The position numbers were made by a program, and so were the translations under genes. Positions 18,621 to 30,417 of a stretch of DNA of 64,000 nucleotides are shown piece by piece. Within the stretch, counting starts at the first letter, position 1; each line of letters opens with the position of its first letter. The notes under the pieces were generated by a model. The model was not told the origin of the DNA. It searched no databases and saw nothing but the letters and a program-made list of their open reading frames with translations. Source of the stretch: Alloyangia pacifica (lineage in GTDB: Bacteria; Pseudomonadota; Alphaproteobacteria; Rhodobacterales; Rhodobacteraceae); NCBI RefSeq assembly GCF_020524285.1, contig NZ_JAIVKX010000007.1:248001-312000 (forward strand), given 5' to 3'.

Positions 18621-19880
18621 TCAATCGCGCGGCGGGCGCGGCGCCAGAGCGGCGAGCCGCTGCACCCAGTCGACGTGCAGGGGCAGGCAATGGCTGCGCA
18701 GGTCGTAGGTTTTCCGGATGTGGGCGCGGGCGGCGGCGCCGAGCCTTGCGCGGGTCTGCGGATCGTCGAGCAGGGCGCAAAGCCGGTCGACCAGTGCCGC
18801 GCGATCGAAGAAATCCACCAGCCAGCCGGTCTCGTCCTCGGAGAGTGCCTCGCGCACCGGCGCGGTGTCGCTGGCGAGGATGGCGCAGCCCGCGCTCATC
18901 GCCTCGAGCAGCGACCAGCTCAGCACGAAGGGATAGGTGAGGTAGACGTGCACCCGGCTCACCTGGATCATCGAAAGGTAGCGCCCGTAGGGCACGCGCC
19001 CGAGGAAATGCACCCGCGCCCAGTCGGCGTCGGAGATCTGCCCGCGCACCTCGTCGATGAAGATCTGCTTCCAGCTTTGTCCGTCCGGAGCCTTGGCGCC
19101 GTAGCTCACCTCGTCGCCGCCGATCAGGGTGATCTGGGCGTTCGGGCGGCGGCGCAGGATCTCGGGCAGGGCGCGCATGAAGATGTGATAGCCGCGGTAG
19201 GGCTCGAGGTTGCGGTTGATGAAGGTGATCACCTCGTCGTCGCGGGTGAGCACCTTGCCGCCGCCCAGGTCCAGCCGCGCGTCCGGGTTCGGAGCCACGA
19301 GGCCGGTGTCGATGCCGTCATGCGCCACCGTGAGCCGATCCTGCCAGGCCTCGGGAAAGGAGCCGGCCTGGAAGCGGGTCGGGCTGATCCCGGCGTCCAT
19401 GACCTCTTCGTGCATGCGGTTGTTGAGGTTCTTCATGCGGATCCGCTGCACGTCGCGGAGCGTGGTGCCCCGGGCGAACTCGGGATCGAAGCTGAGGAAG
19501 TCGGGCGTGGTCCGGTGGTAGAGCTCGCAATAGAGTCCAAGCCGGGCCTCGGGCCAGACGTCCTTGAGAAACAGGCTCTCGCCCCAGCCGTGGTGGGCCA
19601 GAATCACGTCGGGCGTGTAGCCGTCCTTCTTCAGGGAAAGCGCCGCGTTGCAGCAGCTCACGCCGCGTAAAATCTTGGTCTCGAAATCCATCAGGTAGGG
19701 GTGAATGCCCTTCGTGCTGCCACCCCGGATCGGGTAGGGCAGGATCCTGACGCCGTTCCAGGTCGTCGGCTCCTTGACCTTGGGAGTCAGCGCGGTGACC
19801 TCATGCCCGAGGCGCACGAGCTCGGGGGCAAGATGCTTGTACTGGCCAGGGAAATTCTGGTGGATGCAGAGTATGTTCAT
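18621..19880 (-). CDS. Glycosyltransferase family 4 protein
   Basis: GT-B fold retaining glycosyltransferase, 419 aa. The N-terminus [21 protein letters not shown] is typical of a subgroup found near surface polysaccharide genes. The C-terminal nucleotide-sugar domain has [23 protein letters not shown] and the E-x7-E-like stretch [27 protein letters not shown], in parts. There is no membrane segment; it probably acts on the cytoplasmic face during envelope glycan synthesis. Donor and acceptor are unknown. It is divergent from leuS. Confidence 0.87.
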   Translation of the reverse strand: MNILCIHQNFPGQYKHLAPELVRLGHEVTALTPKVKEPTTWNGVRILPYPIRGGSTKGIHPYLMDFETKILRGVSCCNAALSLKKDGYTPDVILAHHGWGESLFLKDVWPEARLGLYCELYHRTTPDFLSFDPEFARGTTLRDVQRIRMKNLNNRMHEEVMDAGISPTRFQAGSFPEAWQDRLTVAHDGIDTGLVAPNPDARLDLGGGKVLTRDDEVITFINRNLEPYRGYHIFMRALPEILRRRPNAQITLIGGDEVSYGAKAPDGQSWKQIFIDEVRGQISDADWARVHFLGRVPYGRYLSMIQVSRVHVYLTYPFVLSWSLLEAMSAGCAILASDTAPVREALSEDETGWLVDFFDRAALVDRLCALLDDPQTRARLGAAARAHIRKTYDLRSHCLPLHVDWVQRLAALAPRPPRD

Positions 19881-20103
19881 AGGGTCTGTAAGCGGCTTAA
19901 CAACACTCCGAGTGTTTCACGACAGTGGGCGGCTGCCCATTAGGAAACCGTTCACGCCCAATATTTGCCGGGCGGAGGTTGCTGAAATGTCGCCCGCCGT
20001 GGCCGTGCGGCCAGTCCCGGCACTGGACGTCCGGCGGGGCCTGCCCTATCACCCGGCAAGACCCATCCGCACCGACCCCATCCGCTCCGAGGGACAACAG
20101 ATT

Positions 20104-22674
20104 ATGTCGCGCTACGACCCCGCCACGATCGAGCCGAAATGGCAGGCCGCCTGGGAAGACGCCCTGACCTTCAAGGCCACCCGCTCGGCCGACAAGCCGA
20201 AATACTACGTGCTCGAGATGTTCCCCTACCCCTCGGGCCGCATCCACATCGGCCACGTGCGGAACTACACGATGGGCGACGTGATCGCCCGCTACAAGAA
20301 GCAGAACGGCTTCAACGTGCTGCACCCGATGGGCTTCGACGCCTTCGGCATGCCAGCCGAGAACGCCGCCATGGCCTCGGGCGGTCACCCCAAGGACTGG
20401 ACCTATTCCAACATCGACACGATGGTCGAGCAGATGAAGCCGCTGGGCTTCGGGCTCGACTGGTCGCGCATGTTCGCCACCTGCGATCCGGAGTACTACG
20501 GCCAGCAGCAGGCGCTGTTCCTCGACATGCTCGACAAGGGCCTCGTCTACCGCAAGAACGCCGTGGTGAACTGGGATCCGGTCGACATGACCGTGCTCGC
20601 CAACGAGCAGGTCGAGAACGGTCGTGGCTGGCGCTCGGGCGCGCTGGTCGAGCGCAAGGAACTCACCCAGTGGTTCTTCAAGATCTCCGACTTCTCGGGC
20701 GAGTTGCTCGACGCGCTCGACACGCTCGATGACTGGCCCGCCAAGGTGAAGCTGATGCAGGCGAACTGGATCGGCCGCTCGCGCGGGTTGCAGTTCTCCT
20801 TCGACACGCTGGATGCCCCCGAGGGCTTCGAGAAGATCGAGTGCTACACCACCCGCCCCGACACGCTGCACGGCGCCTCCTTCGTCGGTATCTCGCCCGA
20901 CCACCCGCTCGCGAAAGAGCTGGAGCAGGACAACCGCGAGCTTGCCGCTTTCGTCGCCGAGTGCCGCCGCATGGGCACCTCCGAAGAAGAGCTGGAAAAA
21001 GCCGAGAAGCGCGGCTTCGACACCGGTCTCAAGGTGCGTCACCCGTTCGACCCGAATTGGGAGCTGCCGGTCTACATCGCCAACTTCATCCTCATGGACT
21101 ACGGCACCGGCGCGATCTTCGGCTGCCCCGGCCACGACCAGCGCGACCACGACTTCTGCAGTAAGTACGGCCTGCCGATCGTCGAGACCTTCGTGCCGCT
21201 CGAGGGTGAGATCGACATCCAGGCAGAGCCCTTCGTTCCCGCCAAGACCGAGAAGGTGCGCTACACCCGCCTCGTCGCCGGCGCGGAAGTGCAGACCGGC
21301 GAAGAGGGCGTCAACGCCGCCGTCGACTTCTGCGAGAAGAACGGCATCGGCGAGGGCGTCACCAAGTACCGCCTCCGCGACTGGGGCCTGTCGCGGCAGC
21401 GCTACTGGGGCTGCCCGATTCCCGTGGTCCACTGCGAGGCCTGCGGCGTGGTGCCCGAGAAGAAGGAAAACCTGCCGATCAGCCTGCCCTATGACGAGGA
21501 CGGCAAGGCGATCGACTTCTCGGTGCCCGGCAACCCGCTCGACCGTCACCCCTCATGGCGCGACTGCGCCTGCCCGTCCTGCGGCGCCCCGGCGCGGCGC
21601 GAGACCGACACGATGGACACGTTCGTCGACTCGAGCTGGTACTTCGCCCGCTTCACCTCGCCGCGCGCCGAGACGCCGATCGACATGGCCGAGGCCGAGT
21701 ACTGGATGAACGTCGACCAGTACATCGGCGGCATCGAGCATGCGATTCTCCACCTCCTGTACTCGCGCTTCTTCGCCCGCGCGATGCAGCTCACCGGGCA
21801 CCTGCCCGAAAAGAGCAAGGAGCCGTTCAACGCACTCTTCACCCAGGGCATGGTGACCCACGCGATCTACCAGACGCGCAATGCCGACGGTCGCCCGGTC
21901 TACCACTACCCCGAGGCTGTCGAGCTGCGCGACGGCAAGGGCTTCCTCGAGGATGGCACCGAGGTCGAGATCATCCCCTCGGCCAAGATGTCGAAGTCGA
22001 AGAACAACGTGGTCGACCCGGTGGCGATCATCGGCCAGTACGGCGCGGACACCGCGCGCTGGTTCGTGCTGTCCGACAGCCCGCCTGAGCGCGATGTGGA
22101 ATGGACTGCCTCGGGCGCCGAGGCGGCCTCGAAGCACCTCGCCCGCGTCTACCGCATCGCCGCCGAGATCGCCGAGTCGGACGCGCCCGAAAGCGCCGAC
22201 GACAAGGCGCTGCTGCGCGAGATGCACAAGGCGATCCACGATGTCACCATGGGCGTCGAGAGCTTCGGCTTCAACGCGGCCATCGCCAAGCTCTACGGCT
22301 TCACCGCCGTGCTCGGCAAATCGCAGGCGGGCGCCGCTGCCAAGAAGGAAGCCGCCAAGGTCCTCGCGCAGCTCATGTCGCCGATGACCCCGCACCTGTC
22401 CGAGGAAATCTGGCAGCTGCTCGCCGGCGAGGGGCTGATCGCCAACGCACCCTGGCCCAAGGCCGACGAGGCGATGCTGGTCGAGGACAGCGTCACCCTG
22501 CCGATTCAGGTCAACGGCAAGCGCCGCGGAGAACTCACCGTTCCCAAGGACATGGCCAAGGAAGAGATTGAAAAACTCGTCCTCGCGCACGAAGCTGTGG
22601 TGCGGACCCTCGAAGGGGCCGCCCCGAAGAAGCTCATCGTTGTGCCTGGCCGGATCGTCAATGTGGTCGCCTGA
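20104..22674 (+). CDS. leuS: Leucyl-tRNA synthetase
   Basis: Class I aminoacyl-tRNA synthetase, 856 aa. Motifs are [21 protein letters not shown] (HIGH box near residue 50), an editing domain with [12 protein letters not shown], and the KMSKSKNNV signature near residue 630. The start at 20104 follows GAGGGACAACAG and matches the conserved N-terminus [14 protein letters not shown]; the open frame extends upstream but without conservation. lptE begins inside its 3' end, so leuS-lptE-holA form one unit, a gene order I associate with alphaproteobacteria. Confidence 0.97.
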   Translation: MSRYDPATIEPKWQAAWEDALTFKATRSADKPKYYVLEMFPYPSGRIHIGHVRNYTMGDVIARYKKQNGFNVLHPMGFDAFGMPAENAAMASGGHPKDWTYSNIDTMVEQMKPLGFGLDWSRMFATCDPEYYGQQQALFLDMLDKGLVYRKNAVVNWDPVDMTVLANEQVENGRGWRSGALVERKELTQWFFKISDFSGELLDALDTLDDWPAKVKLMQANWIGRSRGLQFSFDTLDAPEGFEKIECYTTRPDTLHGASFVGISPDHPLAKELEQDNRELAAFVAECRRMGTSEEELEKAEKRGFDTGLKVRHPFDPNWELPVYIANFILMDYGTGAIFGCPGHDQRDHDFCSKYGLPIVETFVPLEGEIDIQAEPFVPAKTEKVRYTRLVAGAEVQTGEEGVNAAVDFCEKNGIGEGVTKYRLRDWGLSRQRYWGCPIPVVHCEACGVVPEKKENLPISLPYDEDGKAIDFSVPGNPLDRHPSWRDCACPSCGAPARRETDTMDTFVDSSWYFARFTSPRAETPIDMAEAEYWMNVDQYIGGIEHAILHLLYSRFFARAMQLTGHLPEKSKEPFNALFTQGMVTHAIYQTRNADGRPVYHYPEAVELRDGKGFLEDGTEVEIIPSAKMSKSKNNVVDPVAIIGQYGADTARWFVLSDSPPERDVEWTASGAEAASKHLARVYRIAAEIAESDAPESADDKALLREMHKAIHDVTMGVESFGFNAAIAKLYGFTAVLGKSQAGAAAKKEAAKVLAQLMSPMTPHLSEEIWQLLAGEGLIANAPWPKADEAMLVEDSVTLPIQVNGKRRGELTVPKDMAKEEIEKLVLAHEAVVRTLEGAAPKKLIVVPGRIVNVVA

Positions 22675-23158
22675 TCGAAGAACCCTGCTTGCAGCCTGCG
22701 GCGCCCTGGCGCTCGCGGGCTGCGGCTTCACCCCGGCCTACGGGCCGCAGGGGGGCGGGCAGAAGCTGCTCGGGCAGATCGCCTTTGTTGATCCCGGCTC
22801 GCCCGACGCCTATCTCTACACTCGCCGGATCGAGGAACGCCTCGGCCGCGCCGCACCCGGCGCGCCCTACCGCCTCGACACCTCGCTGAAGACCGAGACC
22901 TCGGGCCACGGCTCGCTCGCCGACGGCAATACCACCCGCATCCGGGTGATCGGTACTGCCAGCTTCACGCTGCGCGATGCGGTGACGAACGAGGCGCTGA
23001 CCTCCGGCGACACCTCCTCCTTCACCGGCTATTCCACCACCGGGTCCACCGCCGCGACGCAGGCCGCCGAGCGCGATGCCGAGGAGCGGCTGATGATCAT
23101 GCTCGCCGACCGGGTCATCGACCGGCTGCTGCTCGCCGCGGCGGATCTGCCGCAGTGA
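22661..23158 (+). CDS. lptE: LPS-assembly lipoprotein LptE
   Basis: 165 aa outer-membrane lipoprotein that plugs LptD for LPS delivery. The start ATG at 22661 lies inside the leuS 3' end (14-nt overlap). The signal is [23 protein letters not shown] with Cys near residue 21, followed by TPAYGP, the usual start of mature LptE. The rest is weakly conserved. holA starts 10 nt downstream. Family assignment rests on lipobox context and position between leuS and holA. Confidence 0.87.
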   Translation: MWSPDRRTLLAACGALALAGCGFTPAYGPQGGGQKLLGQIAFVDPGSPDAYLYTRRIEERLGRAAPGAPYRLDTSLKTETSGHGSLADGNTTRIRVIGTASFTLRDAVTNEALTSGDTSSFTGYSTTGSTAATQAAERDAEERLMIMLADRVIDRLLLAAADLPQ

Positions 23159-23168
23159 CGGGGGTCTC

Positions 23169-24197
23169 GTGAAACTCGGCGGCCGCGACGCACAGGCTTT
23201 CTTCCGCAAGCCGGATCCCACGCGCTCGGGCGTCCTGCTCTACGGCGAGGACGCGATGCGCGTGGCGCATCGGCGGCAGGAGATCCTCACCGCCCTCGTC
23301 GGCCCCGAGGCCGAGGCGGAGATGCGCCTGACCCGCATGTCCGGCGCCGACCTGCGCAAGGACCCGGCGATGCTGCTCGACGCGGTGAAGGCGCAGGGCT
23401 TCTTTCCCGGCCCGCGCGCGGTCTTCGTCGAAGAGGTCACCGACGGGCTCGCCAAGACCATGGGCGCGGCGCTCACCGACTGGCGCCCCGGCGATGCGCA
23501 GATCATCGTCACCGCCGGGCAGCTCACCGCCAAATCCGCCCTGCGCAAGCTCTTCGAGGCCGCCCCCGAGGCGCTGGCCATCGGCATCTACTCCGACCCG
23601 CCGGGCCGCGACGAGATAGAGGCCGCTCTGAACAAGGCCGGGCTGACCCAGGTCGACCGCGCCGCCTTCGACGCGCTCGAGCACCTTGCCCGCGCGCTGG
23701 AGCCCGGCGACTTCCGGCAGGTGCTGGAGAAGCTGGCGCTCTACAAGCTCGACGACCCGGCACCGCTCGCCCCCGAGGAGGTGGCCGCCTGCGCCCCCGC
23801 CTCGATCGAGGCCGAGCTCGACGACATCCTCAACGTGGTGGCCGAGGGCCGTTCGCCCGAGATCGGCCCGCTGATGCAGCGGCTGGAAGGGCAGGGGGTC
23901 GCGCCGGTGACACTGCTGATCATGGCGATGCGCCACTTCCGCGTGCTCTACGCGCTGGCCTCGGCCCAGGGCGGCCCGCAGGCCGGGGTGCAGCGTCTGC
24001 GCCCGCCGCTCTTCGGCCCGCGCCGCGACCGCATGCTGCGGCAGGCCTCGGGCTGGAATGCCGATCGCCTCGAGGATGCGCTGGGGATGCTGATGGAGAC
24101 CGACCTCTCGATTCGCTCCGCCGGCGCCCGCGCCCCGGCCATGGCGCTGGTCGAGCGCAACTTCGTACGCCTCGCCTGGCTCGCCTCGCGGCGCTAG
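23169..24197 (+). CDS. holA: DNA polymerase III subunit delta
   Basis: Clamp-loader delta subunit that opens the beta clamp, 342 aa with a GTG start at 23169. Motifs are VLLYGEDAMRVAHRRQEIL (N-terminal AAA+-like fold), RLTRMSGADLRKDPAMLLDAV, and LEPGDFRQVLEKLALYKLD before the C-terminal collar domain. Delta lacks a functional ATPase motif, as seen here. The stop TAG shares the palindromic CTAG with the stop of the convergent YrhK-like gene. Confidence 0.92.
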   Translation: MKLGGRDAQAFFRKPDPTRSGVLLYGEDAMRVAHRRQEILTALVGPEAEAEMRLTRMSGADLRKDPAMLLDAVKAQGFFPGPRAVFVEEVTDGLAKTMGAALTDWRPGDAQIIVTAGQLTAKSALRKLFEAAPEALAIGIYSDPPGRDEIEAALNKAGLTQVDRAAFDALEHLARALEPGDFRQVLEKLALYKLDDPAPLAPEEVAACAPASIEAELDDILNVVAEGRSPEIGPLMQRLEGQGVAPVTLLIMAMRHFRVLYALASAQGGPQAGVQRLRPPLFGPRRDRMLRQASGWNADRLEDALGMLMETDLSIRSAGARAPAMALVERNFVRLAWLASRR

Positions 24198-24478
24198 CCG
24201 TCCTGCTCGCGCTCGGCCAGCCGGTCGAGCTGCCCCATCCGCCAGAGCTTGATCTCGCGCGCCAGCCGCAGCGACGGCTTCACCATGAACAGCACCGAAC
24301 CGACGGTGAAAAGCCAGATCGCGGCGGTCTCGTACTGCTTCCAGAAGAACAGCACCGAGCCGAGGGTGAAACAGAGCGCGGCGCCGAAATCCACCGCCGT
24401 ATGGGCGATCTCGAAGAGCGCGTAGACGCGGCGTGTGTCCGCGTTGCGCTCGCGGTTGCGGTGATCGAAGAGCTTCAT
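24194..24478 (-). CDS. YrhK-domain small membrane protein
   Basis: 94 aa. Two hydrophobic helices (TAVDFGAALCFTLGSVLFFW and AAIWLFTVGSVLFMV) are followed by a basic tail (KPSLRLAREIKLWRM), a layout matching the YrhK family of unknown function. The ATG at 24478 starts the conserved part; the open frame upstream is not conserved. It converges on and overlaps holA by 4 nt. It probably sits in the inner membrane with two passes. Confidence 0.72.
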   Translation of the reverse strand: MKLFDHRNRERNADTRRVYALFEIAHTAVDFGAALCFTLGSVLFFWKQYETAAIWLFTVGSVLFMVKPSLRLAREIKLWRMGQLDRLAEREQDG

Positions 24479-24581
24479 GCCGCAGAAGATGGCGCGCGCG
24501 CCGAAAAGGGAAAGGCCCGGCGCAGATGCACCGGGCCCTGAAACTCTCGCCGCGCTGCGCCTCGGCGCAACAGGTCCGCGC

Positions 24582-25652
24582 TTAGCGCGACAGGCCCCCA
24601 TGCAGCGTCGGCACGTCCAGCGAGGCAAAGCCGTAGTGGCGCAGCCAACGCAGGTCCGAATCGAAGAAGGCGCGCAGGTCGGGGATGCCGTATTTCAGCA
24701 TGGCGATCCGGTCGATGCCCATGCCGAAGGCGAAGCCCTGCCATTCGCTCGGGTCGATGCCGCCGGCCTGCAGCACCTTGGGGTGCACCATGCCCGAGCC
24801 GAGCACTTCCAGCCAGTCGTCGCCCTCGCCGACGGTGACCGAGCCGTCCTTCCACTGGCACTGGATGTCCACCTCGGCCGAGGGCTCGGTGAACGGGAAG
24901 TGCGAGGCGCGGAATCGGGTCTTCACCGAACGGCCGAAGTAGGCCGAGAAGAACTCTTCCAGCACCCACTTGAGGTTCGCCATGGAGATGTCCTTGTCGA
25001 TGGCAAGGCCCTCGACCTGATGGAACATCGGCGTGTGGGTCTGGTCGTAATCGGCGCGGTAGACACGGCCCGGGCAGATGATCCGGGTGGGCGCGCCCCC
25101 GGCTTCCATCGAGCGGATCTGCACCGGCGAGGTATGGGTGCGCAGCACGTGCGGCGGGCGCTCGTCGCCCGTCGCGCGGTGCATGTAGAAGGTGTCCATC
25201 TCGGCGCGCGCCGGGTGGTGGCCGGGAATGTTCAGCGCGTCGAAGTTGTACCAGTCGGTCTCGACCTGCGGACCCTCGGCGACGGCGAAGCCCATGTCGG
25301 CGAAGATCGCGGTGCATTCCTCCCAGACCTGGCTGACCGGGTGGATGCTGCCGCGGCGCGTGCCGCGCGCGGGCAGCGTCACGTCGAGCCATTCCGCCGC
25401 GAGGCGCTCGTTCAGCGCCGCATCGGCCAGCGCCGCCTTCTTGGCGCCGAGGGCGGAGTTGATCTCGTCCTTCAGCGCGTTGAGCTTCGGCCCCATGACC
25501 TGGCGCTCCTCGGGGCTCATCTTGCCGAGGCTGCGCATCTGCAGGCTGATCTCGCCCTTCTTGCCCACGGCCTGCACCCGCAGATCCTCAAGCGCGGCTT
25601 CATCCGCCGCCTTGCCAATCAGGTCGATATACTTGTCGCGCAGGTCGTCCAT
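24582..25652 (-). CDS. pheS: Phenylalanyl-tRNA synthetase alpha subunit
   Basis: Catalytic subunit of the (alpha-beta)2 class II synthetase, 356 aa. N-terminal coiled coil ([21 protein letters not shown]), then motif 2 region [26 protein letters not shown] and motif 3 region [18 protein letters not shown]. The ATG at 25652 fits the family start; an upstream ATG at 25715 would add a basic leader. pheT is not within the 100 nt after the stop, where a convergent gene lies, so the two subunit genes are not adjacent here. Repeat copy 4 lies upstream. Confidence 0.96.
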   Translation of the reverse strand: MDDLRDKYIDLIGKAADEAALEDLRVQAVGKKGEISLQMRSLGKMSPEERQVMGPKLNALKDEINSALGAKKAALADAALNERLAAEWLDVTLPARGTRRGSIHPVSQVWEECTAIFADMGFAVAEGPQVETDWYNFDALNIPGHHPARAEMDTFYMHRATGDERPPHVLRTHTSPVQIRSMEAGGAPTRIICPGRVYRADYDQTHTPMFHQVEGLAIDKDISMANLKWVLEEFFSAYFGRSVKTRFRASHFPFTEPSAEVDIQCQWKDGSVTVGEGDDWLEVLGSGMVHPKVLQAGGIDPSEWQGFAFGMGIDRIAMLKYGIPDLRAFFDSDLRWLRHYGFASLDVPTLHGGLSR

Positions 25653-25734
25653 TCCGGGCCTCTTCCGAGCATCTCTTCGGGTCCGTCCACTACCGGCTGC
25701 CGGTCGCGCGCGCAAGCCTGTGCCGGCTCCCTCG

Positions 25735-25794
25735 TTCTTCTAGGTGAAAATATCCCGGGGGAGCCGCGCATTGCGCGGCGGGGGCAGCGCCCCC
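25735..25794. repeat. Modular palindromic repeat, copy 4 (single arm)
   Basis: Arm TTCTTCTAGGTGAAAATATC, then CCGGGGGAG, hairpin GCCGCGC-ATT-GCGCGGC, and hairpin GGGGGC-AGC-GCCCCC (25780-25794). It lies between rplT and pheS, in the region upstream of pheS. Confidence 0.78.
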
Positions 25795-25814
25795 ATGTGG
25801 CGGTCGCAAACGAA

Positions 25815-25842
25815 AAACGCCGCCCCCAAAGGAGCGGCGTTT
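25815..25842 (-). terminator. Intrinsic terminator of rpmI-rplT
   Basis: AAACGCCGC / GCGGCGTTT, a 9-bp stem with a 10-nt loop; the minus-strand transcript continues TTTTTCG. It is located 26 nt past the rplT stop. Confidence 0.87.
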
Positions 25843-25868
25843 CCGAAAAGTCAGCCGTTGGCGCCAGA

Positions 25869-26234
25869 TCAGGCGGCCAGCGCGCCCTTCGCCTGGTCGA
25901 CGATGGCGTTGAAGGCTTCCGGCTCGTGCACGGCGAGGTCCGCCAGCACTTTACGGTCGACTTCAATGCCGGCCAGGTTCAGGCCGTTGATGAACTTCGA
26001 GTAGGTCAGAGCCTCGTCGTGTGCGCGCACGGCCGCGTTGATCCGCTGGATCCACAGGGCGCGGAAGTTGCGCTTGCGGTTCTTGCGGTCGCGGGTCGCG
26101 TACTGGTTGGCCTTGTCGACGGCCTGGGCTGCAACCTTGAAGGTGTTCTTGCGGCGGCCGTAGTAACCTTTGGCTGCCTTGATGACCTTCTTGTGACGGG
26201 CGTGGGTGACGACACCACCTTTGACTCGTGCCAT
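25869..26234 (-). CDS. rplT: 50S ribosomal protein L20
   Basis: 121 aa basic early-assembly protein of the large subunit. It starts [28 protein letters not shown], the universal L20 N-terminus, and ends with the globular domain [21 protein letters not shown]. It is co-transcribed with rpmI (17-nt gap). L20 represses its own operon in other bacteria through a leader structure; I did not find a convincing equivalent here. infC is not adjacent in this window. Confidence 0.97.
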   Translation of the reverse strand: MARVKGGVVTHARHKKVIKAAKGYYGRRKNTFKVAAQAVDKANQYATRDRKNRKRNFRALWIQRINAAVRAHDEALTYSKFINGLNLAGIEVDRKVLADLAVHEPEAFNAIVDQAKGALAA

Positions 26235-26251
26235 TGTTCAGCTCTCCTTAA

Positions 26252-26452
26252 TCAGCGGTCGTAGGGCATGTAGCCCTTGACGATTTTCGCGTCGGGAGCC
26301 GACAGCGTGGTCGTGCCGCGCGCGTCGCGGATGAATTTCGTGGTGCGCTTGATCATGCCGTGGCGCTTGCCGGCCTGACCAGCGACGATTTTGCCGGTCG
26401 CGGTGACCTTGAAGCGCTTCTTGGCGCTCGACTTCGTCTTCATCTTGGGCAT
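26252..26452 (-). CDS. rpmI: 50S ribosomal protein L35
   Basis: 66 aa basic protein, [22 protein letters not shown]... with [18 protein letters not shown], typical L35. The ATG at 26452 has AAGGAGACGAAA upstream; an in-frame ATG at 26494 adds a non-conserved 14-residue leader. First gene of the rpmI-rplT operon; the promoter should lie in the 136 nt between it and the end of the upstream chemoreceptor gene. Confidence 0.96.
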   Translation of the reverse strand: MPKMKTKSSAKKRFKVTATGKIVAGQAGKRHGMIKRTTKFIRDARGTTTLSAPDAKIVKGYMPYDR

Positions 26453-26588
26453 TTTCGTCTCCTTAACGAAGTGCGTACAGGCGCGACTCGGCATGCCGCA
26501 ATGGGCCGGCCGCGCGGTTAGAGGCGCCCCTATAGGCGGCGAAGGGGTTTATTGCAAGCGTGAATCATGGCGAGGCGCGGGGCAGGGC

Positions 26589-27911
26589 TCAGGCGGCGGC
26601 CTGCCCGTTCGCCCCTGTGCCGCCGGTGTCGGACCCGGGCGGTTCCTGATGCACTGCGCTGCTGTGGCCCGCGCCGGCTTCGCGCCGGAACTCGGCGATC
26701 TTGCTGTTGATCGCGTCCAGCCGGGCCTGGAGGGCGCGCACGTGGTCGGCGGCGCGGTTCACCGCGGCGGCGTTTTCCTGGGTGATCGAATCCAGCTGCT
26801 GCTGCACCGATCCCACCTGCGAGACCGACTCGCTCTGTTCGCCGGTGGCCTGTTCGATCCGCGCGAAACCCGAGACCACCGCCTCCATCACCGAGACCAG
26901 GTCCACGAGGCTGGCCTCCATCCGGTCCGAGCGCTGGGCGATGGTCTGGATCCGGGCGACGATCTCATTGATCGTCTCGGCGACCTCGGCGGCGGCCTCG
27001 GTGGTCTGTTCGGCCAGGGCGCGGACCTCGGTGGCCACCACGCCGAATCCCCGGCCATACTCCCCGGCGCGCGCCGCCTCGACCGAGGCGTTGAGCGCCA
27101 GCAGCTTGGTCTGCAGCGCGATCTTGTCGATGACATTGATGAAGTTGCGGATGTTGCCGGTGCTCTGGTCGACCTCGGTCACCGCATCGCGGGTGCGTCG
27201 CACCTCGTCCTGCGCGGCGCGGGCGCGCGCGTCCGCCTGTTCGGCGGAGCGCGCCGAGGAGCGGGCGTTCTGCGCGGTGTCGGCCACGGTCTCCGTCAAC
27301 TCGGTCAGTGAGGCGGTGTTCTCCTCGAGCGAGGCGGCCTGGTTCATCGTTCGCTCCGACAGGCTGTCGAAGGTTTGCCGCAGCTCCGCGGCCATGACGG
27401 CCAGCGCGCCGGTATCGGTACCGATGCCGCTGAACAGCCTGTCGAGAAGGGCCTCGCGCTCCCGCGTGGCGCGCGCTTCCTGCGCGGCGAAGAAATGGTC
27501 CAGGGTGACCGCGGCGTCGCCCATGGTGGCGAGCTGTACCAGCGCCGTGGCGGCGGGCAGGTCGAGGGGCAGCGCCGCCGCCCGCTCCAGAACCAGCCCG
27601 AGGATGCCGGCCTGGTAGTGGGCATAGCCGATCATATAGGCCGGGTAGTCGAGCCCGGCGTCGATGAGATTGCGCGCGATGCCGGCCTGCACGGCCTCAT
27701 ACGCGGGGGAGAAATCGCCGCGCAGGATGTAGCCGAACTTCTGCCGCTCGACCTCGACGACATCGGCAGGCACGTCGCCGGGGGCGATGGTCAGGGCGGC
27801 GGCATAGACGCCGCGGATCATCGGCTCGAAGCCCGGCGCGATCACGGCGTGCAGCGCCGCGCCCTGGCGTTTCTGCTCGTCCGTCCAGCTTTCGGAAATG
27901 GCGGGGTGCAT
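26589..27911 (-). CDS. Soluble methyl-accepting chemotaxis protein with globin-like sensor domain
   Basis: 440 aa with no membrane segment, so a cytoplasmic receptor. Residues about 1-150 are helical and resemble the globin-coupled sensor fold ([21 protein letters not shown] and [19 protein letters not shown]); by eye the proximal heme His of HemAT-type proteins is replaced by Leu. Residues about 190-410 are an MCP signalling domain with the hairpin tip [43 protein letters not shown] (in parts). No chemotaxis genes lie nearby. The MCP call is firm; the globin relation is my inference. Confidence 0.85.
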   Translation of the reverse strand: MHPAISESWTDEQKRQGAALHAVIAPGFEPMIRGVYAAALTIAPGDVPADVVEVERQKFGYILRGDFSPAYEAVQAGIARNLIDAGLDYPAYMIGYAHYQAGILGLVLERAAALPLDLPAATALVQLATMGDAAVTLDHFFAAQEARATREREALLDRLFSGIGTDTGALAVMAAELRQTFDSLSERTMNQAASLEENTASLTELTETVADTAQNARSSARSAEQADARARAAQDEVRRTRDAVTEVDQSTGNIRNFINVIDKIALQTKLLALNASVEAARAGEYGRGFGVVATEVRALAEQTTEAAAEVAETINEIVARIQTIAQRSDRMEASLVDLVSVMEAVVSGFARIEQATGEQSESVSQVGSVQQQLDSITQENAAAVNRAADHVRALQARLDAINSKIAEFRREAGAGHSSAVHQEPPGSDTGGTGANGQAAA

Positions 27912-27967
27912 GGGCTCTCCGGATCACGTCCCCGCAGCCTAGGCTGCGCAGGCTAATCCGGAGTTAA

Positions 27968-28000
27968 GCCGCGCCCGGCCCCGTGGAGGGCGGGCGCGGC
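27968..28000 (-). terminator. Hairpin after pyk
   Basis: GCCGCGCCCG / CGGGCGCGGC, a 10-bp stem with a 13-nt loop; the minus-strand transcript continues TTAACTC. It lies 8 nt past the pyk stop. Confidence 0.6.
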
Positions 28001-28007
28001 AGGGGGC

Positions 28008-29453
<1,446 letters not shown>

Positions 29454-29566
29454 CTGGAACTCCTCGACCTCCTGCGGCGGCCACGCCGGGCCGCCTTGCT
29501 GTGGAGCTGCGTATTCTCACCCAGCGTAGTGGTTCAAAGTTAAACTATCCACCAGCACACCGTGTA

Positions 29567-29578
29567 GTTATCGCTAAC
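29567..29578. promoter_or_regulatory. GTTAGCGCTAAC-like operator upstream of pyk
   Basis: GTTATCGCTAAC matches the palindrome GTTAGCGCTAAC at 11 of 12 positions. From memory, a palindrome of this type is bound by the LacI-family regulator CceR (PckR in rhizobia), which tunes sugar breakdown versus gluconeogenesis in alphaproteobacteria. It also lies 89 nt upstream of the divergent amidohydrolase gene. Confidence 0.55.
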
Positions 29579-29666
29579 AGCTGCGATGTTTATTGTCGAA
29601 TTCCCTTCGCGACGCAACTGATCTAGACATGGCTCGCCATAGATGACGGCAAATTGCGAAGGGATC

Positions 29667-30404
29667 ATGACCCATACCTCCTATCATATCGAAGGCGCCG
29701 ATCGGAAAGGCAGGTTCGTCGTCACCTGCGATCATGCGACCAATAGCGTGCCGGACGAGCTCGGGGGAACCCTCGGCCTGCCGGCGGCCGACATGGCCCG
29801 CCACATTGCCTACGATATAGGCGCGCTCGGCACCGCGCGCGCCCTCGCCCTTGCCCTGGACAGCCCGCTGGTCTGGTCGGACTTCTCGCGCCTCGTCATC
29901 GACCCGAACCGCGGCGAGGACGATCCCACGCTGCTGATGCGGCTCTATGACGGCTCGGTGATCCCCGGCAACCGCCACGCCGGGCCCGAGGAGCGGGCCC
30001 GCCGGATCGAGGCCTACTGGCGGCCCTACCACGACGCCGTGGCCGGGCTGCTCGAGACCCGCCCCGAGGCGGCGCTGGTCTCGGTGCATTCCTTCACGCC
30101 GCGGCTGCGCGGCCGCCTGCCGCGGCCCTGGCATCTCGGCATCCTGCACGCCTGGGACGCGCGCCTGTCGGACGCGCTGCTTGAATTGCTGGCGCAGCAG
30201 CCCGATCTGGTGGTGGGACGCAACCAGCCCTATCCGGGCCATCTGCCGGGGGATTCGGTGCACCAGCACGCGCTCGCCCACGGCCGTCACAACACGCTGG
30301 TCGAGCTGCGCAACGACCTCATCGCCGAGCCGCAGGCGCAGGCCGACTGGGGCGCCCGGCTCGCCCCGCTGCTGAAGACCGCGCTTGCCCGCGCGCCCGA
30401 CTGA
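29667..30404 (+). CDS. N-formylglutamate amidohydrolase family protein
   Basis: 245 aa. The family hydrolyses N-formyl-L-glutamate (last step of histidine degradation in some bacteria) or related N-acyl amides. Motifs are VVTCDHATNSVPDELG, DIGALGTARALALALDSPLVW and RNQPYPGHLPGDSVHQHA with putative metal His residues. The ATG at 29667 has GAAGGG six bases upstream and is preferred over 29643. No other hut genes are present, so the substrate is uncertain. DUF1244 follows 13 nt after the stop. Confidence 0.82.
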   Translation: MTHTSYHIEGADRKGRFVVTCDHATNSVPDELGGTLGLPAADMARHIAYDIGALGTARALALALDSPLVWSDFSRLVIDPNRGEDDPTLLMRLYDGSVIPGNRHAGPEERARRIEAYWRPYHDAVAGLLETRPEAALVSVHSFTPRLRGRLPRPWHLGILHAWDARLSDALLELLAQQPDLVVGRNQPYPGHLPGDSVHQHALAHGRHNTLVELRNDLIAEPQAQADWGARLAPLLKTALARAPD

Positions 30405-30417
30405 AAGGAGACAGACC

